Assembly (NCBI RefSeq): GCF_000003605.2
Contig: NW_003135341.1
Location: 408,437 to 434,806, forward strand
DNA from: Saccoglossus kowalevskii
Taxonomy: Eukaryota; Hemichordata; Enteropneusta; Harrimaniidae
Direction: 5' to 3'
Length of the DNA: 26,370 bases
Below, in pieces: positions 9,841-17,712 of this stretch. Numbering within the stretch: the stretch's first letter is position 1; each line of letters opens with the position of its first letter. The notes under the pieces are model-generated. The model was not told the DNA's origin. It ran no database searches and saw nothing but the letters and a program-made list of their open reading frames with translations. Made by a program: the position numbers and the translations under genes.

Positions 9841-10845
9841 CTATACATTAGATGGGGTTCTTTGACCTATTGGGGGCGTCCTACAATACCACCCACAAAA
9901 AAGCTTAATTAGAATTTGTTCCATAGTTTTTCTATAATCTTCCTGACGAAGTCCGTACGTCATCGGTCCAATGGCCGTACTCGCGAGAGCCAGTAATGCG
10001 AGTCCTGAGATGGAGCTATCAGTTACACAATGTTGACACATCGCCGATACCTGTACTACCACAAGAAATGGTAACCACCCGACCAGTAACATTCCCAACA
10101 TGATCAACAGCGCCACCGTGCTTTTTCGTCCGGTTCGAAAATCATTTCGTCGAGTCACAGACACTTTCTGAGCGCGAATCTTTCTGGCTTCCTGTTTTGC
10201 CACGCATATAATCTTTGAGTTGAAATAGACAATGGCGACGGTGCACGGGACGACAATACCGTAGTGCGTTAAACAAATATATTCAAAGGTTGCCACGTAA
10301 CGGAACAAGCACCCGGATGTTTGCCGATTGAGGGCGACGTTGTTCCATCCAAGAAGAGGAGCAGAGCTGTACAAAAGCGCTATGCCCCACGTGACTGATG
10401 ACGTGATCACGGCTTTCCGAGACGTCATAACTTTCTGGTAGCTGAAAGGGTGGACCAGTTGGTAGTACTTGTCGAATGACGTAACAAGCATATTAAGGAC
10501 AAAGCTCATCAGTCCGACCATTTGCATAAACGTCATGCCTGTGCACGTCCAATACGTCTGACTGACCGGAAATGTCGCAAATAACCACGTGTTTATTGGA
10601 ATAGTAATTAACCCAATAAAAACACCCGCTATTGTTAGGCTGGCATAAAAATAGTTCGAAGCCGAATGCAAGTTCCTGTTGACTACAACAGCCGTGATCA
10701 CCAGAATATTAATCAAGGAAACAGCGACACTTGCCGTTGCTAAGACAACAACTCCAGGCATTGAAATAATCGGTCCCGGGTAGCCTGTAGGTGGCGCTGT
10801 GTAGTTGACGTCGTAACCAGTGGAGTTTTCTTTGAATTCTACCAT
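9841..10845 (-). CDS. Class A (rhodopsin-family) GPCR, adenosine-receptor-like, single exon
   Basis: Predicted plasma-membrane receptor of 334 residues with seven hydrophobic segments at about 29-55, 64-89, 103-128, 145-167, 189-212, 243-269 and 279-299. The N-terminus has two N-glycosylation sequons (NST at 7, NYT at 14). Cys101 and Cys179 can form the conserved TM3-ECL2 disulfide, and CQHC (270-273) resembles the ECL3 disulfide of adenosine receptors. NYF at the start of TM2 and LGWNN after TM4 also point to adenosine-like (MECA group) receptors. Departures from the class: Gly74 at Asp2.50, DKY for DRY (125-127), GWLP for CWxP (256-259), Val264 at Asn6.55, and GPMTY for NPxxY (293-297). The missing Asn6.55 argues against adenosine as ligand. 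Helix 8 ends in Cys317 and Cys321, possible palmitoylation sites. The start was chosen at GCCATGG, a strong Kozak context; an in-frame ATG 42 bases upstream (10887) is possible. An intact frame suggests a functional orphan receptor; G-protein coupling is unknown. Confidence 0.92.
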   Translation of the reverse strand: MVEFKENSTGYDVNYTAPPTGYPGPIISMPGVVVLATASVAVSLINILVITAVVVNRNLHSASNYFYASLTIAGVFIGLITIPINTWLFATFPVSQTYWTCTGMTFMQMVGLMSFVLNMLVTSFDKYYQLVHPFSYQKVMTSRKAVITSSVTWGIALLYSSAPLLGWNNVALNRQTSGCLFRYVATFEYICLTHYGIVVPCTVAIVYFNSKIICVAKQEARKIRAQKVSVTRRNDFRTGRKSTVALLIMLGMLLVGWLPFLVVVQVSAMCQHCVTDSSISGLALLALASTAIGPMTYGLRQEDYRKTMEQILIKLFCGWYCRTPPIGQRTPSNV

Positions 10846-11055
10846 GGCTAAAATGGTAAAGTAAAAGTCAGATTCAGTTACGAACATACAAATATATGCA
10901 GATAACGAGAATTCCGCGCCAAATTACATATCTCTTTTTTTTAAATGTTATGGTTTATCAATGAAACGTGAGAAATGCAGTCCCCAACTGTATTCGCGGG
11001 CATTCATGTTGTTTACATTAGTGAAACATTCTGAAATAAGTGACATGAACCTTTA

Positions 11056-11220
11056 GAGTATGTCATCAACTCTACCATTTAGTTTGAGTATGTCATCAAC
11101 TCTACCATTTAGTTTGAGTATGTCTTCAAATCAGCCATTGCGTCCGAGTGTTTTATCAAAACTGCCATTTTGTCCGCGTACAAGATCAAATCTGTCATTT
11201 ATTCGAGTACGTACGCTGTC
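11056..11220 (+). repeat. 30-bp minisatellite upstream of the GPCR
   Basis: Units begin at 11056, 11086, 11116, 11146, 11176 and about 11205, each with the frame GAGTATGTCATCAA...CCATTT. The first two copies are identical over 30 bases and the later ones diverge progressively (GAGTATGTCTTCAA, GAGTGTTTTATCAA, GCGTACAAGATCAA). Because 30 is a multiple of three, the plus strand holds an incidental open frame (11060-11272) reading repeats like MSSTLPFSLS; it is not likely a gene. The array starts about 210 bases upstream of the receptor start codon, inside its putative promoter region. Confidence 0.9.
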
Positions 11221-11279
11221 AAATCTTTCTGCTTTTAGGTCGTATCTAGTCATCTTATGGCTTAAATACTAAATATATA

Positions 11280-12370
11280 TGACTTGACAATGAAATATTG
11301 TAGCCCGCCCTAAAATGGTCCGTTGGAATGGTCCGCCGTTTGATTCACGATATCAATAAGTACCAAAATGTGACGGGAGCATAAAAAACATGTCTATTAT
11401 ATAATATCAAACGATATTGTATATATATCTCAAGATGTTAACTATGAAAAAATGAGAATAGTGAAAACTCTACTTTTTCAAATGTTCACATGTGATCAAA
11501 AAATAATATACAAATTACTGGTTTCAATATGCAATACATTCAATCATATTTTTTTCCTAGCACATTTCAAAAAGTTTTAGCCGAAATGGGGTAATTTTAT
11601 TATTTTCTTTCAAAAAATTAAAGAATTCCACAATGTCGGAAAAGGTAAAGTGTTTATCGTAGTGTTGAGATATTATCTCCACCTAGCGATTGTCTAATGT
11701 TATTAATTCAGTCTTGCCGTACGAGGGCGGAATAAAGGATCGTGTGTTGCATGAAACACTAATGATTAAACGCTCTATATGTATATATTACTAAATAAAA
11801 TACATGTTCAAATTAAGATATAACATTATATCAGAATTGACATTGAGAAACTGAGCAAAAATATTAAGCAGTCACTGTATACAATCATAAAGAAACACAT
11901 TATCTACTTGAACTAATGCAAAAAAATATACCCGGTAAAATTAATTTGAAGATACTGGCCCTAAAAAATACGAAACGGAGCCCGACTGCATATTATAATT
12001 ACAAGTACTTGTCTGTATGCTCACATGCATGGCTTTGAAATCTTGTATGGGTTAGCTCTACAAGTGAAAAAAAATATTGGAAAAAACATGCACATCTGTA
12101 CATAGAGGTCGCTATGTTTTAATACACGCTGTATCTGCCAAAATAGACCAAAGACAGAGTAAACAATAATAAAGCCGTTGATATTGCAATGCAGTCAACA
12201 CTCGCGTTATATCTATCCAGTTTACTGTAAACCCGTGACCTCTTCTACAATTACAGCTTATCAGAGGGGAAACTACTAGTATTTGAATAGCCGAACGAGA
12301 TTTGAAACCATCTGCATTGAATGGCAATACTAAAACGGAAGTACACAGCATCTACATCGATAAAGCTAAA
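11280..12370. other. AT-rich intergenic stretch
   Basis: No gene, repeat array or clear inverted repeat was seen. The 79-residue minus frame at 12112-12351 has no recognisable motif. Confidence 0.55.
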
Positions 12371-12378
12371 GAATCAGC

Positions 12379-12399
12379 ATATATATATATATATATATA
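12379..12399 (+). repeat. (AT)n microsatellite
   Basis: About ten uninterrupted AT dinucleotides, ending in TAAATG. Confidence 0.95.
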
Positions 12400-12510
12400 A
12401 ATGTGCCATATTCGTGTTAATTTGTATATGAGATGAGATCATGGAAGTATTTTTGAATATACCACTGGGATTTTTTAATTTTTGATTACATAGTTAAATA
12501 TTATTATTTT

Positions 12511-13044
12511 ATACGGTTCCGTATTTATGTTATGTAGCTCCGTCTTCACATTATGTTCCTTCTGTGTTATGCAGTTAATCCCATCTTATGCAATCTCATT
12601 GTTAAGTTATGCAGTTCCATCTTTATGTTATGCAGTTCCATCTTTATGTTATGCAGTTCCATCTTTATGCTATGCAGTTCCATCTTTATGTTATGCAGTT
12701 CCATCTTTATGCTATGCAGTTCCATCTTTATGTTATGCAGTTCCATCTTTATGCTATGCAGTTCCATCTTTATGTTATGCAGTTCCATCTTTATGTTATG
12801 CAGTTCCATCTTTATGTTATGCAGTTCCATCTTTATGCTATGCAGTTCCATCTTTATGCTATGCAGTTCCATCTTTATGTTATGCAGTTCCATCTTTATG
12901 CTATGCAGTTCCATCTTTATGCTATGCAGTTCCATCTTTATGCTATGCAGTTCCATCTTTATGCTATGCAGTTCCATCTTTATGCTATGCAGTTCCATCT
13001 TTATGTTATGCAGTTCCATCTTTATGCTATGCAGTTCCATCTTT
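12511..13044 (+). repeat. Highly homogeneous 21-bp minisatellite
   Basis: From 12609 to about 13045 there are 20 full units plus a truncated last one. The unit begins ATGCAGTTCC and ends TTTATGYT. Twenty of its 21 positions are invariant in all full units; only the penultimate base varies, T or C. Left of 12609 there are about five degraded units back to 12511 (for example ATGTAGCTCC and ATGCAATCTC), whereas the right edge is abrupt. Since 21 is divisible by three and the unit lacks stops in several frames, long open frames run in all three forward frames and one reverse frame. These read repeats such as MQFHLYA, CYAVPSL, LCSSIFM and, in reverse, MELHSIK. I treat them as by-products of the repeat. 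Confidence 0.97.
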
Positions 13045-13169
13045 GTTTATAAAATGATTAATTATGTTACCAATGCATCGCATAGATATTGCAATGGAAC
13101 TATGATTCTCAGCCGTAATAGGTTGAAGGGAATGGTAATCGATGTTCATAAACTGCGACCATTTATGCA

Positions 13170-13285
13170 AAAGAATTTGGTACATTACTGTAAAATTTCC
13201 AGATTCAAACTAATCGACCTAAAAGTTGTACCTGACATGACAACAGTCTCTCTTTGGCACAACGTGTGCAAAACTTGTGAAATTA
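13170..13285 (+). repeat. Array tail, copy 1 (paired with 14040-14165)
   Basis: Non-tandem sequence starting about 125 bases after the homogeneous 21-bp array. It shares an ordered series of blocks with 14040-14165: GTACATTA, AAAATTT.CAGATT, GACCTA, GACA.GACAACAGTCTCTCT, then GGCA..ACG..TGCA.AACTT. The order is kept over about 115 bases, so the two are homologous. With the arrays, this suggests a larger composite repeat made of a 21-bp array plus a tail. Confidence 0.75.
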
Positions 13286-13319
13286 TAGTACAATGCTATA
13301 TTATGCGGTACATTCGTCA

Positions 13320-13760
13320 TATCATATAGTGCATTGGCCATATTATGTGGTGCATTTACCATGTTATGTACTGCATTTATCAGTGGGTGGTGCATTTACA
13401 GTGTGATGTTGTGCGGTCACCATGTTATGTTGTGCATTTATTATGTGGTGAATTCATGTTATGTAATGCATTCCCCGTGTTATGTTGTGCTTTCACCATG
13501 TTATGCTGTACATTCATCATGTCATTTAGTGCATGTATTATATGATGTGGTACATTTACCATGTTGTATTTTGCGTTCACCGTGTTATGTAGCGCATTTA
13601 TCAGTGTGTGGTGCATTTACAGTGTTATCTTGTGCATTCATTATGTGGTGCATTCATCATGTCATGTAGTGCATTTATTATATGATGTGGTGCATTCATC
13701 ATGTTATGTAGCGCATTTATCAGTGTTTGGTCCATTTACCATGGTATTATGCACCTATCA
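13320..13760 (+). repeat. Degenerate ~21-bp repeat array, same family as the upstream array
   Basis: A run of diverged units of about 19-22 bases with the theme GTGCATTTACCATGTTATGT, for example GTGCATTTACAGTGTGATGT, GTGCGGTCACCATGTTATGT and GTGCATTCATCATGTCATGT. Aligned to the clean unit at 12.6-13.0 kb, about 12-13 of 21 positions agree, including TTATG, GT and the terminal ATG, so the two arrays are probably old and young versions of one family. Several open frames rich in MLC, CYV and HHVM cross it on both strands and are repeat artefacts. Confidence 0.8.
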
Positions 13761-14039
13761 AAGCTTCCTACAAGGGTGCGGGCTAAATAGGGGAAGGCTA
13801 TATTTTTTCTTAATATGTTGTTCTTTCCCTCTGTTGCCCTCCTACCCACCCTCTACGGTGGAAAACATGTAGTACATTATATATCATATTATGCAATTCA
13901 TTCATAAGGTTAGGGTTGAGTCGTAAATGTAATACGGTAGTGAATATTTTATGGAGCTGTAAAATTGCCCTTGCGCCACTGCGCGCTATCTTTCAAGCTG
14001 ACTTCGCATTAATCAAAGCATACAAGTCACAGTGCGTGA

Positions 14040-14165
14040 GAATTGAGTACATTATTAGCAAAATTTGCAGATTTAAAAAAAAACTGACCTACAAATTAGG
14101 ACGTGATGACAAGACAGCAGTCTCTCTGTCTGTGGCATGACGGATGCAGAACTTATAACGATTGG
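14040..14165 (+). repeat. Array tail, copy 2 (paired with 13170-13285)
   Basis: Follows the degenerate 21-bp array and matches the tail after the homogeneous array, offset by about 870 bases: GTACATTA, AAAATTTGCAGATT, GACCTA, GACA.CAGTCTCTCT, GGCATGACG and TGCAGAACTT. Copy 2 has a few insertions relative to copy 1, including a longer A-run. An open frame ending here (13916-14140) has no recognisable product. Confidence 0.75.
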
Positions 14166-14214
14166 GCTCTCGATGACAGTCGATCGCATTCGATTGCGTG
14201 AGCAATGCGAGGTT

Positions 14215-14248
14215 GTTGACTTCCGGGTGTTGACTTCCGGGTGTTGAC
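14215..14248 (+). repeat. 14-bp tandem repeat, about 2.4 copies
   Basis: GTTGACTTCCGGGT occurs twice in tandem and is followed by GTTGAC. Just to the left, ATTGC-GTGA-GCAAT can form a small hairpin. Confidence 0.85.
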
Positions 14249-14249
14249 C

Positions 14250-15294
14250 ATGACCCATCATCAAGAGGTGTGATGCGAAAAATCGCGCAAAAAAGGCAGA
14301 GCTTGCCGACAGAGCAGTGGTCATCGAGCTATGACCTATGACATTCTGTCATTATGATAGAAAGGTCAAAAACCGGAAATGCAGACACCCACGTAACCGA
14401 TCCCGAATGTCGGTTTTGACAGACATATTTTCTTCGTATAAAGAATATCATAACATCAAACAACGAATTATGAATATGAATTTACTATGTTATATTTATA
14501 GAATCAGCGGTGCAATCGATAGAGAAATTGACCTAAACAATAATTAACCCTTGGATACACGGAACTGTGGCATCAAAACGCAGGTTACAGGTCAAGTTGC
14601 AGATTAGGTTACAGGTTGTCGATTACTAGTATTATAGATTATGCAGTATGAAAACTATTTTAAAAATAAAAGCTTACACAACTGTTGTAGCATTGAATCG
14701 ATCGTGCAAAAAATCAAGAAAGGTTGATAAAGAACTCTCACATGCAGAGGGCGATGTAGTCATGGGTAATATATAGATGATGGCTATTATATTAATCAAG
14801 AAGACGGTTGATATTAAGTGGTTCTAGAGATATAAGTGGAGAAGTGTGGTTACATGAATATTTAATATTCACGGAGTTGAAACAAGAACTATCCATATTT
14901 GGCTCGTCCCAGGACACTTTTAAAAGCCGGTGCCGAAATAAACTGACCATGACAACCGCTATCTCCTTATAGACTGTCTACTGAACATTTCAATATCTCT
15001 TGGAAGTGGTGTTTGTTATTATAACTTTGCATTTAACCATTAGAAATTTGCATATCGAAATATATTTGACAAGATTGTTCGAAGCTGAAATTAATGTATA
15101 CACATGGTAAGTGCACAGCATAATATTACAAGCCATGCATGGCACAGCCCCCGTTAGTTATCGAATTTAAGATATATAGTTTTTTTTTATAGTAATATAG
15201 CTGGAATATAACCATGTCAGGAATATGATTTTTTAACATTAAAATGATTGACATTTGTATCTGATCATCAAGTACTTGTCCATATTGAGAGATA
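14250..15294. other. Intergenic stretch
   Basis: No recognisable gene. GGTTACAGGTCAAGTTGCAGATTAGGTTACAGG near 14583 is a short imperfect direct repeat of GGTTACAGG. Otherwise only A/T runs were noted. Confidence 0.5.
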
Positions 15295-15960
15295 TTACTC
15301 TAGGACAGCATTCAAAATCAGCCATTTTGAATATATATATATATATCATGATGTATAACAAATATATAAAATTTGAATATAATCAGTCAAAGCATTTAAG
15401 AGATATGGCTCTAGAAGCCCAACCATTAAAACAAAATGGCCACCAGTCAGCCATTTTGAATCCAATCTGAAAAATAAAATGATGTGCATCAGGAACCCGT
15501 AATGTCTAATGCATTTATCAAGTTTGAACAAAATCCATCCATAAATGCCAAAAATGCTTGATATTTGATGATTTTTTAGCACAAAAATGACCACCATTCG
15601 GCAATTTTGAATAGGATCGTCAAACCAATATGTCTGTATTACTATGACATGATCTATAATCAATATTTAAAATTTGAACATAATCAGTCAAAGCAAGTCA
15701 GAGATATGGCACTAGAACCACATTCAATAAAACAAAATGGCCACCAGTCGACCATTTTGAATCTTATCTGAAAAACAAAATGATGTGCATCAAGGTCATA
15801 TGATGTCTAACGTATATACCAATTTTGAAGAAAATCCACTGTAAACAGCCGAAAAATGGCCGCCATTCGGCCATCTTGAATCAGATCGTGAAACAAATTG
15901 ACGTGCATATGTATGATATCATGTATGATGTATGTGTGAAGTTTGATTGTGATTGGTCCA
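15295..15960 (+). repeat. Divergent ~150-bp tandem repeat (301-bp dimer)
   Basis: AAAATGGCCACC-like anchors occur at 15433, 15584, 15734 and 15853, with a partial one near 15312. Spacings are 151, 150 and a shortened 119. Alternate units match best: the stretch from AAAACAAAATGGCCACCAG at 15428 recurs at 15729 (offset 301), and the preceding AAAATTTGAA.ATAATCAGTCAAAG...GAGATATGG block recurs with about the same offset. This implies a dimeric 301-bp higher-order unit. Each anchor carries the inverted pair AAAATGG...CCATTTT. Open frames here are not credible genes. Confidence 0.88.
15330..15346 (+). repeat. (AT)n microsatellite
   Basis: About eight AT dinucleotides, placed within the first, partial unit of the ~150-bp repeat block, replacing sequence conserved in other units after CCATTTTGAAT. 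Confidence 0.9.
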
Positions 15961-16220
15961 GGCATTTCTGAGATAACATGGTGAATGCACGGGATAATAG
16001 GATAAATGCACAACATAACATGGTGAGTGCACAGCATAATATAAATTCACTACATGACGTGGTAAATGTACTAAATAACATGATAATACACTACGTGACA
16101 TGATGAATGCAATACTAGAACATAACATGCACAACTTAATATAATTGTGAATCTACCACATGATAAGGTAAATGAGCACATAATTGGATAAATAAACCAC
16201 GTGTTATGATGAATTTATGC
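15960..16220 (-). repeat. Inverted, degenerate copy of the ~21-bp repeat family
   Basis: On the plus strand the units read like ACATGGTGAATGCAC and ATAACATGGTGAGTGCAC. This is the reverse complement of the GTGCATTCACCATGTTAT theme at 13.3-13.8 kb. About eight to ten diverged units are present. The array directly abuts the ~150-bp repeat block on its left. Open frames in this stretch (MLCTHHVM, MLCSSIAF) are repeat-derived. Confidence 0.75.
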
Positions 16221-17501
16221 GGATATCGGAGCAATGCCCTGGGAGTAATGTTCAACAGTCTTACAAAATGTTGTTTTCAGCAAGTGATGATCAAATGTAC
16301 CTACTATTTACGCAGGGTTTCTTACTCATCATTCAATGAACACGCCAGGAATGGCCTAATAATGATTCGACGTAAGCAAACGATTTATCACATTTTGAAT
16401 TAGTTAGTTACAGTCACATGATTGCATAAATGCGCTAAGGTCACGTAAGTCATTCGTCTGGAAATGAACAATTGAATCACGGGCATTGAACGTCTGTAGT
16501 TTACACTATTGTAAACAAAGCGAACAGTCCTGAAAAGCATCCAATATAATAATAAAACGTTAATAGCGATTAAAAGAAAAGGAGTCTCAGAGGCATTTCG
16601 TTAAGAGAACTTGTCATACCAGCTCAAATGTCGATCAACCAGAAGATCATGGACCTGCATGATAGAAACGAAGTTTTTGAATCACGCTGTTTTTCAAGAT
16701 AGCTTCTCTACTTAAGTGCAGCAGTAAATGTTTATGGTGACCGCTGGTCCACTGCTGAAAGCCTGCAGATAAGGCATGAACTGTATTTATTGTAAACATT
16801 GATACGAACCTGTTGATAAAATTTAATGGTGTGTCGATATTGAGGTTGGGGACTAACATTTTCGGGTAAATACTGGGAAGGACAACTTGTTGATAGACCA
16901 CAAACCCCCCTCTTTCGTGTAGATGTTATATTTTCTAGCTTACCCACCTCAAAATAATTATTGGTCTGACCTTAATCTTCTCCATATACATTATGTCGGG
17001 TTCATGCAATGTGAACACTTTCACAACCATGGAATAATACTTGTGTCGATTTCAGTTGTCTCCACTGGTATTAGAAAAGTTGTCTCAAGTGACTGCTCAC
17101 TCTAAATGTATTAGTCCGCCATTTTAAAACGAGCTCGTTTTCGCCAAAACTTCAATCACAAACCTAAGGCTCGCCTATTCTGGTATCATATTGAATAAAA
17201 CAGAAATACAAACATGCCACCCCTTGCAACAGTTCTCAAAATAGAGAGAATTACATGCGCCTTTTTTTCTACTAGCAGTGGGAAGAAGGCCTATAAAGAA
17301 TTGTTAGAGGGGTGGTGGATGAGTGCACATTTGTCATTGAGTATCTTAAATTGAGCTTCGAGTTCAAGGTCAGTCTATTCCTATTTCTTGAGCACTGCAT
17401 AAATTAGATAAAATCGGCAATGTATTGGCGTTTTTGGTCTTTATAGCACTTCAAGTGGAGAACGGTATGGCAAGCAGTCAGGATTAACCGTCGCGGACAT
17501 A
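16221..17501. other. Intergenic stretch
   Basis: No recognised gene. Short frames at 16206-16403, 16647-16901 (minus) and 16923-17105 have no motifs. GTTTAC-ACTATT-GTAAAC near 16499 is a small hairpin. Confidence 0.5.
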
Positions 17502-17712
17502 TACTGTAAAATATGTCTTCTTAGCTAGCATGTCATTTTAGCTAATTTAGCTAATCTGTAATTTTGTTAATTCAAGATGTAGCTAATTTAACGGAAAGTA
17601 TATTCCCACAAGGAGATAGTCGACTCCTTTGCTAAATTAAGATTCCGTTAATTCATGCCAAGAGTCAAATCCGCTAACATTGGATGCAGCTATTTCAACG
17701 TGTTCTACAGTA
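17502..17712. mobile_element. MITE-like element, TACTGTA family, copy 3 (divergent)
   Basis: 211 bp, starting TACTGTAAAATATG and ending CATGTTCTACAGTA-like sequence (CGTGTTCTACAGTA), so it shares terminal TACTGTA and overall length with the two elements near 24 kb. The interior differs, with repeated GCTAATTTAGCTAAT and GTTAATTC motifs, some inverted (AGCTAATTTAACGGAA against TTCCGTTAATT). It is probably a different subfamily using the same type of ends. Confidence 0.65.

Noticed and set aside
10846-10887. Upstream in-frame ATG as the receptor start (14 extra residues)
   Set aside because: The downstream ATG has a much better Kozak context and gives a normal short extracellular N-terminus. 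A TATA-like ATATATTTG lies right next to the upstream ATG, which would leave little room for a leader.
11060-11272. Ser/Pro-rich 70-codon protein
   Set aside because: It is the translation of the 30-bp minisatellite.
12609-13045. CRISPR-like array
   Set aside because: The 21-bp units are directly contiguous, with no spacers, and the context is a eukaryotic genome.
12527-13329. Long open frames of 147-258 codons on the plus strand across the 21-bp array
   Set aside because: They exist because the unit length is a multiple of three and the unit lacks stops. The peptides are pure unit repeats with no independent coding signal.
13334-13872. Cys/His-rich open frames (CYVV, HHVM motifs) in the degenerate array
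   Set aside because: The apparent Cys/His spacing follows the ~21-bp repeat and appears on several frames and both strands, so it is not a zinc-finger protein.
15807-16134. Minus-strand MLCTHHVM-type open frames
   Set aside because: They are the same repeat artefact in the inverted array.
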